In this document: positions 54,010 through 63,966 of the stretch, one piece after another | Layout of the letters: every line of letters starts with the position of its first letter | How positions within the stretch are numbered: position 1 is the stretch's first letter | From: Pseudanabaena sp. FACHB-2040 | GTDB lineage: Bacteria; Cyanobacteriota; Cyanobacteriia; Phormidesmidales; Phormidesmidaceae | NCBI RefSeq assembly: GCF_014696715.1 | Contig: NZ_JACJQO010000006.1 | Span: 248,001 to 312,000 of the forward strand | DNA length: 64,000 nt | Direction: 5' to 3' | Made by a program: the position numbers and the translations under genes | The notes under the pieces: model-generated | What the model was told of the DNA's origin: nothing | Database searches by the model: none | The model's input: the letters and a program-made list of their open reading frames with translations, nothing else

Positions 54010-55410
54010 ATGAGCCACTCCACAAAAGCCCAAACCCCATCACAGGAAACCTCGGATAATCCCCAACAGGTACCTCAACCGCCTAAGGGAAAAGACTGGC
54101 TGAAATGGCTAGGGCCAAGCTTCATTTGGATGCTCTCTGCAGCAGGATCCGGCGAACTGCTGTTTACCCCTCGCATTGCTGCGCTTTACGGCTATGCCCT
54201 ACTGTGGGCCTTGGTCGCAGCAGTCGTTCTCAAATGGTTTATCAACCGTGAGGTTGGGCGCTTTACCGTTTGTACAGGCATCACTATTTTGGAGGGATTC
54301 AAGCGACTCCCTGGCCCTAAAAACTGGGCTATTTGGCTGATTCTAGTGCCTCAATTTGCCGTAGCAATCTCGACCGTTGCAGGCATGGCTGGGGCAGCAG
54401 CAACAGCCTTAATTCTGATGACAGGGGGTACTGTGCAGCTCTGGACAGTCATCATCATTCTAGTAACCGCTTCAATCGTCTTTCTCGGGCAATACGACGG
54501 TGTAGAGAAAGTGTCGTCGTACATCGGCATTGGCCGCACCCTAGCAGTCGTTGCCGCCGCCATCTTTGTTTTCCCCAACCTAAGCCGTTTGGGCGGTGGG
54601 TTAGTGCCGCAAATCCCCAGCGATGTGCAGTATCAGGAAATTCTTCCCTGGCTAGGCTTCATGCTGGCCGGTGCCGCAGGATTGATGTGGTACTCCTACT
54701 GGGTAGGGGCCAGAGGCTACGGCGCGGCTACCGCTAAGCGGGAAAATCCAGTTGACTTTGACCAGCTTGATAGCGACCACCAGCAGCGGCTGCAGGGTTG
54801 GCTGAAGCTGATGACGTTCTCAAACACCCTGGCCGTAATAGGGGCTCTGCTAGCCGCCCTCTCTTTCCTAATTTTGGGGGCTGAGCTGCTGCAGCCAGAG
54901 GGATTGGTTCCTAAAGAAAATCAGGTTGCAGAAACATTGGGCAGCCTGCTAGGTAACCTGTGGGGTCCCTTTGGCTTCTGGTTCATGGTAGCGATTGTCT
55001 TCGTTACCTTCTGCAGTACAGCAATGTCGGTACAGGATGGCTTTGGCCGCATGTTTGCCGACGGCACTCAAATTTTGGTGCGGGGCTTTGGTGGCAATGG
55101 CCAATGGACCAACGAAACGTTTCTGCGCAAGTTTTACCTTGTGACCTTGCTGGCAGGGTTGCCCATTGCCGTCTACCTGTGGTTGGGCGAACCGGTTGGC
55201 CTGCTGCAAACGGCAGGAGCCATCGAGGCAGCCCACATTCCTATCGTCACCGGGCTAACGCTCTATCTCAACCACCGAATGCTGCCCCAGAGCCTAAAAC
55301 CCTCTTCCTTAACCTTTTGGGCCACCGTGCTAGCAGGAGTATTTTTTGCAGTCTTTGCCATCATCTATCTGCTTCAGCTAACGGGCCTCATGGGAATGGG
55401 AAGCAGCTAA
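54010..55410 (+). CDS. Divergent Nramp-like metal transporter
   Basis: A 466-aa protein with about 11 membrane helices and the overall Nramp topology. Helix 1 reads GPSFIWMLSAAGSGEL, where canonical Nramp proteins have DPGN. The helix-6 region reads GAAGLMWYSYWVGARGY, where canonical ones have MPH. The usual metal ligands (Asp, Asn, Met, His) are therefore missing, so transport of manganese or iron should not be assumed. Close relatives in cyanobacteria are annotated as Nramp family. A 30-residue polar N-tail precedes helix 1. The HAD hydrolase begins 12 bp after its stop. Confidence 0.75.
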   Translation: MSHSTKAQTPSQETSDNPQQVPQPPKGKDWLKWLGPSFIWMLSAAGSGELLFTPRIAALYGYALLWALVAAVVLKWFINREVGRFTVCTGITILEGFKRLPGPKNWAIWLILVPQFAVAISTVAGMAGAAATALILMTGGTVQLWTVIIILVTASIVFLGQYDGVEKVSSYIGIGRTLAVVAAAIFVFPNLSRLGGGLVPQIPSDVQYQEILPWLGFMLAGAAGLMWYSYWVGARGYGAATAKRENPVDFDQLDSDHQQRLQGWLKLMTFSNTLAVIGALLAALSFLILGAELLQPEGLVPKENQVAETLGSLLGNLWGPFGFWFMVAIVFVTFCSTAMSVQDGFGRMFADGTQILVRGFGGNGQWTNETFLRKFYLVTLLAGLPIAVYLWLGEPVGLLQTAGAIEAAHIPIVTGLTLYLNHRMLPQSLKPSSLTFWATVLAGVFFAVFAIIYLLQLTGLMGMGSS

Positions 55411-55422
55411 ATAGGAAATACC

Positions 55423-56313
55423 ATGTCACTAAACACCCCTTCCACTGCCAAAACGACTCGGTCTACTAAGCCCGTTTGTAACCGCATTGCAATTGTCTTT
55501 GACTTTGATGACACCCTGGCCCCCGATACCTTTGATGCACTGATTGAAAGCCTGGAACTGGATGTAGAAACCTTTCGCCAGGAGCGTTATCAACCGCTTC
55601 TAGATGCCGGATGGGATAGTACTTTAGCGCGAGGATATGCGCTGCTCCAGGAATCGCAGCGGCGACAGCCCAACCAGCGCATTACCCGCGACTACCTAGT
55701 CCAGCTAGGAAAACAGTTTCAGCCCTTCGATGGGCTAGAGGAAATGTTTGACCGGCTGCACCAGATAGTCCGTGACCTAAACCCAAAGATTGACCTAGAG
55801 TTTTACGTCATCTCTGGCGGCATTGAAGAAATTGCCTGCCATACCTCCATCGCCCACAACTTCAAAAGAATTTGGGGCTGCCAATTTCACTACGATGATC
55901 GAGGCGAAATCGATTTTCTCAAGCGGGTCATCAGCCACACAGAAAAAGCTCGCTACCTAATGCAGATAGCAAGCGGTCAAGAGAGCGTTGAAGGAAACGG
56001 TCGCTCCTTTGCCTACCGAGACATGCCTGAAGATCAGCTGCACGTACCCCTTTCCCAGATGATCTACGTGGGGGATGGAGCCTCGGACGTTCCCTGCTTC
56101 TCGGTGATTAACGATGAGGGCGGCATTAGCCTAGGAGTTTATAAAGATGCCCAGACATGGGACGACGAAATTCAAGTAAGCGAGAGCCAGCGGGTGGCAA
56201 ATCTGGCAGAAGCAGATTATCGAGCCGATTCTGAACTCATGCGATCGCTCACGTTAGCCCTAGAAAGCCTCTGTAAGCAGATTACGCTGCGCCAGTTGAG
56301 CCTTGATGAATAG
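55423..56313 (+). CDS. HAD-superfamily hydrolase
   Basis: A 296-aa phosphatase-type HAD protein. The nucleophile motif is VFDFDDTLAPD (about residues 26-36), the second motif is YVISGGIEE, a lysine lies in RVISHTEKAR, and the last motif is YVGDGASDVPCFS with its acidic pair. A helical cap sits between motifs I and II. The substrate is unknown. It directly follows the Nramp-like transporter (12 bp) and is probably co-transcribed. Confidence 0.85.
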   Translation: MSLNTPSTAKTTRSTKPVCNRIAIVFDFDDTLAPDTFDALIESLELDVETFRQERYQPLLDAGWDSTLARGYALLQESQRRQPNQRITRDYLVQLGKQFQPFDGLEEMFDRLHQIVRDLNPKIDLEFYVISGGIEEIACHTSIAHNFKRIWGCQFHYDDRGEIDFLKRVISHTEKARYLMQIASGQESVEGNGRSFAYRDMPEDQLHVPLSQMIYVGDGASDVPCFSVINDEGGISLGVYKDAQTWDDEIQVSESQRVANLAEADYRADSELMRSLTLALESLCKQITLRQLSLDE

Positions 56314-56379
56314 CTGAGGGTTGATGAGTAACCTCACTGGCCGGGGAGAACGCGCAGGCTTCCCGGAGCGCGTCCTTAG

Positions 56380-57609
56380 CTATAGCTGTGCGTTGGGGTC
56401 TTCCGAGGGGATTGGCTCGCTTGTGGGGGAAGCATTGCTGGCGTCGACTGGGCTACTCACAGATTCGCCCTGAGCCTCGACTGGCTCGGTAAGACCAGCT
56501 AATGCGGCCTCGGACGTGCCTGCTGCACCACTAGCTTCAGGGTCAACTTCAAAGGGCAGATTCTCCCTCATGGGGAGAACATTACTGGCGTCGTCTGAGA
56601 CGCTTACAGATTCGCCTTGAGCCTCGACTGGCTTGGCAAGACCGGCCAATGCGGCCTCGGACGTACCTGTTGCACCACTAGCTTCAGGGTCAACTTCAGG
56701 GGGCATGTTTTCCGTCACTTCGTCGTTCCAAAATTCATTGTCCTCCAGATCCAGATCCTTTGTCACCACAGCAGGTGTGGCCCGGCCAGCAGGTTCTTTT
56801 TTGGGCAGCGGAATCGAGGGTTCTCGAGGGGGGATTTCGATCATGGGCCTGCTGGGTTTAGGACGGGAAAACGCCCTAGACAAGTCACCCAGCCAGCTCT
56901 TAAGGCTGCTGGCCCCTACGGCTACCTGCGCTATTGCTCCCTTAGCCTGGCTAGAGGTTCGAGGGCGAACAGGCCCACGAGATGAACTAGCAGATGGTCC
57001 GACGGAGGCAGCTTTAGGCGGGCGCGAGGGCCTTGTTCTAGGCGTTACAGTCACCACCGCAGGTTGAGGTTTGGGGGGAGAAAAGGGCTGTTGTGATGGA
57101 CTCAAAGGACTGACCTTTGCCCCCTGTCCCCGCTCAACCTCTTCCTCTAGATCGTCCAAAAACTCGTAACCCACTTCTCGCAGCGAAGAAGCTCGAATAC
57201 TAAGACCGGCAGCGGGAGTACTGGCTGCCCTAGCAGGTCGCTTGATCCCTAGCCAGCGCCCCAGCGGCGTCTGGCTCAAGAAATCTTGGCTGATATCGGC
57301 CATCTCCTGCCGCAAGCTTTTCCAGGCTTCAGGCGTAGCAGGGGTCTGCAGTTCCTGCGGGGTGCACGCGCGCCGCAAGGTCAAGGTCTGCCACCCTAGC
57401 CAGCCCAACAGGGCCACACTGGCCACCTGCCCCAACAAAACTGCCCCAGTCATCTGCCGATCGCAGGCCCACAGTACCAGGGCATAAAACATACCCAGAC
57501 CGCTCCAAAAAAAGTCGTGCCTGCGATGCACTTCGGGGAAGAAAAAAGCGGCCATATACAGGGTAAAGCTACCCAGTCCAACCGCTAGTGCCAGGGTGTG
57601 AGCCAGCAT
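56380..57609 (-). CDS. Ycf66 family protein with long repetitive tail
   Basis: The N-terminal 85 residues are the Ycf66 domain: three hydrophobic helices with MAAFFFPEVHRRHDFFWSGL and LLGQVASVALLGWLGWQTLT. It is known from chloroplasts and cyanobacteria, function unknown. The remaining 320 residues are a Pro/Ser/Arg-rich, low-complexity tail. Near the C-terminus a 49-residue unit is duplicated (VDPEASGATGTSEAALAGLA and VDPEASGAAGTSEAALAGLT, 147-bp period, about 56437-56730). It lies 31 bp downstream of the VKOR gene and is probably co-transcribed. Confidence 0.88.
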   Translation of the reverse strand: MLAHTLALAVGLGSFTLYMAAFFFPEVHRRHDFFWSGLGMFYALVLWACDRQMTGAVLLGQVASVALLGWLGWQTLTLRRACTPQELQTPATPEAWKSLRQEMADISQDFLSQTPLGRWLGIKRPARAASTPAAGLSIRASSLREVGYEFLDDLEEEVERGQGAKVSPLSPSQQPFSPPKPQPAVVTVTPRTRPSRPPKAASVGPSASSSRGPVRPRTSSQAKGAIAQVAVGASSLKSWLGDLSRAFSRPKPSRPMIEIPPREPSIPLPKKEPAGRATPAVVTKDLDLEDNEFWNDEVTENMPPEVDPEASGATGTSEAALAGLAKPVEAQGESVSVSDDASNVLPMRENLPFEVDPEASGAAGTSEAALAGLTEPVEAQGESVSSPVDASNASPTSEPIPSEDPNAQL

Positions 57610-57640
57610 AGTCAGTCCTTTACCCTGTTAGAGTGCATTT

Positions 57641-58558
57641 TTAGAGTGTGTTTTGAAAGTTAGTGGGGCCTTGATAACCCGACAGCTGAGCCAGATCGGT
57701 TAGCGATCGAGCGCCCGAATAGCGCTGGCCGTTGATCTCCCAGGTAGGATAGCCGCGCACCTCAGCCACCTGGCAAGCCTGGGTTTGAGTCTGGCCATCG
57801 GCCTCGGAGCATTCTTCGTAAGGCAGAATTTGGCTAGCCTCCTGACCAAAGAGCTGCTTTTGGTCATGGCAGTGTGGGCACCACCAGGCTCCGTAAAAGG
57901 TGGCTCCGGTATCAGCAAGATGCTGAGCTAGGGCAACTTCGGCAGCCCCGGAGGTACTGGTAATCGGAGGACCAAGCTGGTCGCCTCCAGCCGCTCTAGG
58001 ATTGTTGACGTTGGCATAAACCCCTAAGGTGGCAATCAACACCACGAATGCCGCAATAAAGGCGGTGAATAGGGGCTGCAGCAGATCTGACCAATCCTGA
58101 CCAAACAGAGCCAGCGCAAACAGCAGGGTAGAGAGGATTGCCGAACCCAAGCAGTAAATACAGAGTGCCTGAATCTGAAAAGCCAACAGATACATCAGGT
58201 AGGCACTAAAAACCATCATGGCGGTGCCGCCAATCAGCAGCAGAGGCTTAGTCCAGTCAGTGAGCTGGCTGCGCAGGTCGCGCTTGTCGGGGCCAGTGAC
58301 CAGAAGGGGTGCGATCGCAAGTACCGCCATCCCGGTATAAGCCAAAAAGCCAAACAGGGTTAGCGGCAGGCCAAACACAATAGCGTAGGGGCTTGACAGC
58401 ACAATGTCACAGCCCTCAGTCGGGCAGACCGCAGATCCTCCCGTAAATTTAGTCAGGGTGAGGTAAGCGGTCACCACCGCACCCACCGCTGCAACCCCCG
58501 CAATGCTGGGGCGAGCGAAGCGTTGAATCCAGGGGGTAGAGCGTTGACGACGAGGCAT
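57641..58558 (-). CDS. VKOR-thioredoxin fusion, disulfide-bond forming oxidoreductase
   Basis: A 305-aa membrane protein. The vitamin K epoxide reductase domain (four or five helices, about 15-190) has a loop cysteine pair (VCPTEGC) and the redox-active CIYC near residue 127. A C-terminal thioredoxin-like domain (about 215-305) has the CPHC motif in GAWWCPHCHDQK. Such fusions oxidise dithiols on the periplasmic/lumenal side using a quinone. The start is MPRRQRST at 58558; an earlier ATG five residues upstream is also open. It is followed by ycf66. Confidence 0.9.
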   Translation of the reverse strand: MPRRQRSTPWIQRFARPSIAGVAAVGAVVTAYLTLTKFTGGSAVCPTEGCDIVLSSPYAIVFGLPLTLFGFLAYTGMAVLAIAPLLVTGPDKRDLRSQLTDWTKPLLLIGGTAMMVFSAYLMYLLAFQIQALCIYCLGSAILSTLLFALALFGQDWSDLLQPLFTAFIAAFVVLIATLGVYANVNNPRAAGGDQLGPPITSTSGAAEVALAQHLADTGATFYGAWWCPHCHDQKQLFGQEASQILPYEECSEADGQTQTQACQVAEVRGYPTWEINGQRYSGARSLTDLAQLSGYQGPTNFQNTL

Positions 58559-58861
58559 AGGACAACCTAGCAATATCCATTGCCTACCCTAGCGTAAACC
58601 TGTCAGGATTTGGAAGCTAAAGCAACCAGTTTGACAATCCTTCTAAGCACTGATTTAGCTAACGGCTGCAATCTTCTGCAGGCAAAGGGGTGCCAGTGCT
58701 CCTAAGGGATGTTGGTTAGGGTCTGGGCATGGGCAAGCTGAGTCTGTAGCAGTTTCCTCAACAATGGCGGCAGCAGCGACGACAACCGCTGCTGAAGCAG
58801 TAGCTCGCCCGTTTATGTGCCCACTAGGGGCAACTGCAACGGCCTCTGCCATAGCCCCATC

Positions 58862-59212
58862 ATGAAACGAAAAACTGCGCTAATGTTTCTTTCTATCGCC
58901 ACTGCCGTTTTGATCGCAGCCGCCGTTATTGGAGTCTTCCCAGCTGTGATGACGCCGATGATGTTTGACGCGCCTGGGTCAATGGAAAACCCGGCCACGG
59001 TCACTTTGGCCATCGGCGTTGCGACCTTTCCCATCGTTTGCGTTCTGGCTGTGGTGCTGAGCTGGACAGTGGCGCTGCTGCCGGTGCTGGCGCAGTTTCC
59101 CCAACACTACAGCTGGGCCTGTGCGTTGACGGGGCTGCCGCTGGTTAACGTGGTTGTAGCAGGTTTGGCTCTGGCATGGCTTACCGTTTTCAACGGCGGA
59201 TCTTTCTCATAA
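58862..59212 (+). CDS. Small membrane protein of unknown function
   Basis: A 116-aa protein with three or four hydrophobic helices (about 6-26, 44-70, 84-108) and a conserved-looking MMFDAPGSMENP loop between the first two. No residues suggest an enzyme. The start is MKRKTALMFLS at 58862; the 15 upstream in-frame residues are not signal-like. It is convergent with dnaE across a 64-bp gap. Confidence 0.6.
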   Translation: MKRKTALMFLSIATAVLIAAAVIGVFPAVMTPMMFDAPGSMENPATVTLAIGVATFPIVCVLAVVLSWTVALLPVLAQFPQHYSWACALTGLPLVNVVVAGLALAWLTVFNGGSFS

Positions 59213-59247
59213 CATTGAGCGCGAATAACAGGGCGTACATAACAACA

Positions 59248-59266
59248 GGGCGCGAAAATCTCGCCC
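59248..59266. terminator. Hairpin between convergent genes
   Basis: GGGCGCGA-AAA-TCTCGCCC pairs at seven of eight positions in the gap between the small membrane protein and dnaE. It may stop transcription from both sides and resembles a dispersed GGGCG...CGCCC repeat. Confidence 0.5.
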
Positions 59267-59276
59267 CTACAGGCAA

Positions 59277-62200
59277 CTACCTTGCGGTGATTAGGGGCGT
59301 GGCCGTGGCTTTGAAGTCGGCTTTCATGAGTTCCCTAACCGTGATTTCGGGATCTTTCACGCGGAATTGGGCACCGAGTCTGACAAGCTGCCGCTGATTG
59401 TTGGCCGTGATTACCGCAATCACCGGCACTCTGGCATACATAGGGTCGTCGCCTTGGTTATTGCGAATTACGTTGCGTAGACGGTGCTGCTGCTCAATGC
59501 TGCCCGCCAGGGTAGGCTCTAGCTCCACCATCACCAGGCGCACCGCTTCGACGGGTTCAGCATCATCCACAATAAACTGAGAGCGGTCGTCGCGCCGATC
59601 GACCTTACCCCAGACCATGAGGCGGGCATCGGCAATAATGTGCTGGCCAATGCGCTCATAGGATTTGGGGAAGACCACGCCTTCGGCCTGCCCGGTCAGA
59701 TCTTCGAGCTGAATGATGGCCATGCGATCGCCTTTCTTAGTCACCACTGGTTTAACAGTGGTGAGCATAACAATGGCGCTGATAGTGACATTGTCGGGCT
59801 GCTCATGCAGTTCGGCTAGGCTGATCGGAGCCAGAACGCGGGCCGACTTCTGCACCGACTTCAAGGGATGATCAGAAATGTAGAAGCCCAGCAGTTCTTT
59901 TTCCTGCCGCAGCTTCTCTTGCGGATCGAAATCGGGCACTGCAGGTGCTTTGGGGGCGGTTTCGTAGCCAGCTAGGGGAGCGGGCTCGTTAGCACTGCCG
60001 CCCATCATTATGTCAAACAGGTTGCCCTGGCCAATGGCCCGATCTTTGGCCCGGCCCTGCGCCCAATCAATCACCAGCTCGAGATCCTGCATCAGCTGGT
60101 TGCGGTTGGGATTGAACGCATCGAGAGCACCGCTGAGGATTAGCGCTTCTAGAGCGCGGCGGTTAACAGAGTGGAGATCGATGCGATCGCACAGCTCCGG
60201 TAGCGACTTAAACGGCCCCTCCGTCTCTCGCTCTTTAATAATGCACTCAATGGCTCCTAGGCCCACATTGCGCACTGCCGACAGGCCAAAGAGAATGTTG
60301 GTGCCCTCAGGCGTAAAGTCCACGCCAGAGCGATTTACATCGGGCGGCAGCACCTCAATGCCCATATTGATGCAGTTGGCAATGTGCATCTGCACCTTGT
60401 CTTGGTCGCCGCTGTTGGCCGTCAGCAGCGCCGCCATGTATTCGACTGGGTAGTTCGCCTTCAGGTACGCAGTCTGGAAAGTGACGAAGCCGTAGGCTGT
60501 CGAGTGGGACTTGTTAAAGCAATACTCGGCAAACTTGACCATCTGCTCCCAGAGGTCTTCGGCCACCTTCTTGGGCACACCTTTGCCCACTGCACCAGTG
60601 ACGAAGTTTGCCTGGTGCTTGAGCATTTCCGACATTTTCTTTTTACCCATGGCCCGCCGCAGCAGGTCGGCTTGGCCCAGGGAGTAGCCGCCCATATCCT
60701 GAGCGATCTTCATGATCTGCTCTTGGTAGACCATGATGCCGTAGGTCTCGTTCAGGATGGGCTTGAGAATGTCGTCGGCGTAGTCAATCTTTTCCTGGCC
60801 GTGTTTGCGGTTGATGAACTTGGGAATGAGCCCGGCATCGAGCGGTCCCGGTCGGTAGAGGGCAAGCACCGAAGAAATGTCCTCTAGACCTGAGGGCTTA
60901 AGATCCCGCACGATCTGCCGCATCCCCGAAGACTCAAGCTGGAAGATACCGCCCAGATCGCCCCGCTCTAGCAACTTGTAGGTGGCCGGATCGTCCATCG
61001 GCAAATTGTCGAGGTCAATCTTCTCGCCCTTGCCGACCTCGATTAGATCCACCGCTTTTTGGATCATGGTCAGGTTTTTCAGACCCAAAAAGTCCATCTT
61101 CAGCAGGCCCATTGCCTCGATCTCTTCCATCGAGTACTGGGTAACAACGCCGTCGCTGTCTTTGTTAAGCTGCAGCGGCACAATCTCATCGAGCGGCTGA
61201 GCCGAGATCACCACGCCTGCCGCGTGAATGCCAACGCTCTTGTTGGTGCCCTCAATCCGCATGGCCATGTCGATCCAGCGGCGATAGGTGACCTGCGTCC
61301 CCGGCACCACACCACCCTCGTCGTACCTGGCTTTGAATTCTGAGTCCGGCGTGTCATCTGAAATCATCATCTTCAGCTTGGCCGGTTTGCCGCGCACCAC
61401 AGGAATGCGCTTAGTCATTGAATCAGACTCGCCGTAGGGAATGTCGAGCACCCGCGCCACGTCTTTGAGCACCGCGCGGGAGGTCATGCGGTTGTAGGTG
61501 ATGATTTGCGCTACTCGCTCGCGCCCGTATTTCTCGGTGACGTATTGAATCACCTCGTCCCGCCGATCGATGCAGAAGTCGGTGTCAATGTCGGGCATGG
61601 ACTTGCGTTCGGGGTTCAAAAAGCGCTCAAACAGCAGGCCGTGGTGTACCGGGTCAATATTGGTAATGCCCATCGCGTAGGCCACCAGAGACCCTGCTGC
61701 CGACCCCCGCCCCGGCCCCACCGGAATGTTCTTCTCCCGAGCAAAGCGAATGTAGTCCCAGACCACCAAAAAGTAGGTGGGGAACCCCATCTGGATCATC
61801 ATCTCAATTTCGTATTCGAGCCGATCCCGGTACTCCTGAGAGATGTCTTCGTACTGGCTGACCTTGAAGCGTTTAACCAGCCCGTCGCGGGCTACGTCAG
61901 CCATGTACGTGGCCGAGGTGTGGCCTGCGGGAATGGGGAAGTCGGGAATGCGGGGCTGGCCTAACAGTCCTTCGTAGTCTTCGACTTTCGCAGCGACTTC
62001 TAACGTGGTCTGAATCGACTCTTCAATCACCTCGTCGGGCAGGTGATCGCGGAACAGCTGCCGCATTTCATCGGCTGATTTGAGGTATTCGGTGCCGCTG
62101 TAGCGCAGGCGCTTGTCTTCGGTGATCAGCTTGCCGGTTTGAATGCACAGCAGCGCGTCGTGGGCCTCGACATCGTTGCAGGAAATGTAGTGGGAGTCGT

Positions 62201-62813
62201 TGGTGCAGACAATTTTAATGTCGAGTTCGCGGGCAATCTTGATGACCTCGACATTCACAACCCGATCTTCGGGCGAGCCGTGATCTTGGATCTCTAGGTA
62301 ATAGTCGTCGCCAAAGAGGTCTTTGTACCACTGGGCCACTTTGCGGGCCACATCAGGCCGATTTTGCAGAATGGCCTGGGGCACTTCACCGCCCAGGCAG
62401 GCGCTGGTAACGATCAGCCCCTCGTGGTACTGCTCTAATAGATCTTTATTGATGCAGGGTCGTGAGAAAATGCCTTTGCCTTGCACGCCCTTGAGGTGGG
62501 AGAGGGTGGTCAGCTTGACCAGGTTTTTGTAGCCCTGGGTGTTTTTGGCCAGCACGACCTGGTGGTAGCGGGGGCGACGCTGCTGCTTTTCGATGTCGCC
62601 GTTGATGACGTACATCTCGTTGCCGATGATGGGCTTGACACCTTTGCTCTTGCAGACCTTCATCAGTTCGATCGCACCGTACATGACGCCGTGATCGGTA
62701 AGTGCGATCGCAGGCATCCCTAACTCGACGGCCCGATCTACGAGGTCAGGCAGTTGGCTGGCTCCATCGAGCAAGCTGTAATCGCTGTGAACGTGTAGGC
62801 CAACAAAGGACAT
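59277..62813 (-). CDS. dnaE: DNA polymerase III alpha subunit, uninterrupted
   Basis: The replicative polymerase, 1178 aa. The N-terminal PHP domain begins [14 protein letters not shown]. The polymerase active-site aspartates are in MPDIDTDFC (about residue 405) and [12 protein letters not shown] (about 560). A C-terminal OB-fold ([14 protein letters not shown]) and tail follow. In many cyanobacteria dnaE is split into two genes joined by a trans-splicing intein between FAEY and CFNKSHS. Here [15 protein letters not shown] reads straight through at about 60500-60535, so this allele has no intein and is not split. It is complete at both ends. Confidence 0.97.
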   Translation of the reverse strand: MSFVGLHVHSDYSLLDGASQLPDLVDRAVELGMPAIALTDHGVMYGAIELMKVCKSKGVKPIIGNEMYVINGDIEKQQRRPRYHQVVLAKNTQGYKNLVKLTTLSHLKGVQGKGIFSRPCINKDLLEQYHEGLIVTSACLGGEVPQAILQNRPDVARKVAQWYKDLFGDDYYLEIQDHGSPEDRVVNVEVIKIARELDIKIVCTNDSHYISCNDVEAHDALLCIQTGKLITEDKRLRYSGTEYLKSADEMRQLFRDHLPDEVIEESIQTTLEVAAKVEDYEGLLGQPRIPDFPIPAGHTSATYMADVARDGLVKRFKVSQYEDISQEYRDRLEYEIEMMIQMGFPTYFLVVWDYIRFAREKNIPVGPGRGSAAGSLVAYAMGITNIDPVHHGLLFERFLNPERKSMPDIDTDFCIDRRDEVIQYVTEKYGRERVAQIITYNRMTSRAVLKDVARVLDIPYGESDSMTKRIPVVRGKPAKLKMMISDDTPDSEFKARYDEGGVVPGTQVTYRRWIDMAMRIEGTNKSVGIHAAGVVISAQPLDEIVPLQLNKDSDGVVTQYSMEEIEAMGLLKMDFLGLKNLTMIQKAVDLIEVGKGEKIDLDNLPMDDPATYKLLERGDLGGIFQLESSGMRQIVRDLKPSGLEDISSVLALYRPGPLDAGLIPKFINRKHGQEKIDYADDILKPILNETYGIMVYQEQIMKIAQDMGGYSLGQADLLRRAMGKKKMSEMLKHQANFVTGAVGKGVPKKVAEDLWEQMVKFAEYCFNKSHSTAYGFVTFQTAYLKANYPVEYMAALLTANSGDQDKVQMHIANCINMGIEVLPPDVNRSGVDFTPEGTNILFGLSAVRNVGLGAIECIIKERETEGPFKSLPELCDRIDLHSVNRRALEALILSGALDAFNPNRNQLMQDLELVIDWAQGRAKDRAIGQGNLFDIMMGGSANEPAPLAGYETAPKAPAVPDFDPQEKLRQEKELLGFYISDHPLKSVQKSARVLAPISLAELHEQPDNVTISAIVMLTTVKPVVTKKGDRMAIIQLEDLTGQAEGVVFPKSYERIGQHIIADARLMVWGKVDRRDDRSQFIVDDAEPVEAVRLVMVELEPTLAGSIEQQHRLRNVIRNNQGDDPMYARVPVIAVITANNQRQLVRLGAQFRVKDPEITVRELMKADFKATATPLITAR

Positions 62814-63075
62814 GGGCTGAGCAAACCCCTCAGTACAAATCTACTGCTTCTTGCGAGTCTGGGCCAGAAAAGTTTTGCCCAGCTTGACCGCAAGCTGCCC
62901 CTAAGGTTAGCTCATTAACCGCACTATATCTAGTTACTTTTTGAGTATTTCTGAAACTGAGAACTCTAAATATGGGGGCGGCTGTTCTTTCGCTTGCCCT
63001 TGGCTTAAGGTATCCACACAGGGTTTTTCTACCCTATGGTCTTAAAACTATTTCACCCACTCTGCCGCATTCCTC

Positions 63076-63651
63076 TTATATCCAATGTTTCGGGTACGGC
63101 CGACCGGGAATCCAATGGCTAAAAACAACGGTACAGAGCACCAGCAAGATAGATCCGACCAGAACGGGAGTCAACACAAACTCCGATGTCGCACCACTCA
63201 TAACGCCGACAAGGGCTACTGCGCCTCCCGGTGGATGAACCGTGTGGGTCAACTGCATGACTTTGATGGTGGTTGCGACGGCCAGAGCCATTACCCACGG
63301 ATCGGAGCCAAACCAGCTTACCAAGGCTACGGAGACCAAGGCTCCCATCAGGTTACCACCGATAACATTGCGCGGCTGAGCCAAAGGGCTATCTGACACG
63401 GCAAAGACCAACACGGCTGTTGCGCCAAAGGGAGCGGCAATCAGCGGATACCCAGTTCCAGTGGTCAAATACGCCAGCGCTGCAATCCCGACAAAGCTAC
63501 ACAAGTACGAGGTCAAGATAGCTTGAAGGTTGAACTGGGGCTGATAGGGGGAGCGACGATATAGGCGCATCATCCCCTGATTAAATGCTGTCAAAGCGCC
63601 ACGAGGTGGCTGTTTAGAGGCCCGTTCTGACCGATACCCAAGATATCCCAT
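63076..63651 (-). CDS. HPP family membrane protein
   Basis: A 191-aa protein with four or five membrane helices. It carries the family signature around THTVHPPGGAVALVGVM and PLIAAPFGATAVLVFAVSDS. HPP proteins in cyanobacteria and plastids have been linked to nitrite transport, but many members have no proven substrate and there is no nitrogen-assimilation gene nearby. A basic N-terminal tail of about 40 residues precedes helix 1. The start is ATG at 63651. Confidence 0.85.
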   Translation of the reverse strand: MGYLGYRSERASKQPPRGALTAFNQGMMRLYRRSPYQPQFNLQAILTSYLCSFVGIAALAYLTTGTGYPLIAAPFGATAVLVFAVSDSPLAQPRNVIGGNLMGALVSVALVSWFGSDPWVMALAVATTIKVMQLTHTVHPPGGAVALVGVMSGATSEFVLTPVLVGSILLVLCTVVFSHWIPGRPYPKHWI

Positions 63652-63966
63652 CGCGCTAGCTTGACCTCTTTTAACTCAGTCGACCTGTTCTTCCGGAATG
63701 GAGTGAGTGCTCTTGCTTTGTCAGAATTCTGTCACATTTTGATAGTATTGGGCAAAAAAGTATTTTCTGATACAAAAATAGTGGCTATCTTAAAAATGAG
63801 TTCGCTTGCTAGATACCTTTGGTTATTGCAGCTGTCCTAAGCCTCGCCAAATTGGACTTTATTAAGGGAATGCATAGAATTTGTGTTCTGCGCAGTTCAT
63901 GGCCTCTCTCCCAGTTAGGCATCCGATGCCACAACAAAGGAGTCATATGTCAGGAGGCGACACAAT

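Noticed and set aside
58655-58852. 65-aa Ala-rich minus-strand frame
   Set aside because: Low-complexity, no ribosome site, and it fills the promoter region of the small membrane protein gene.
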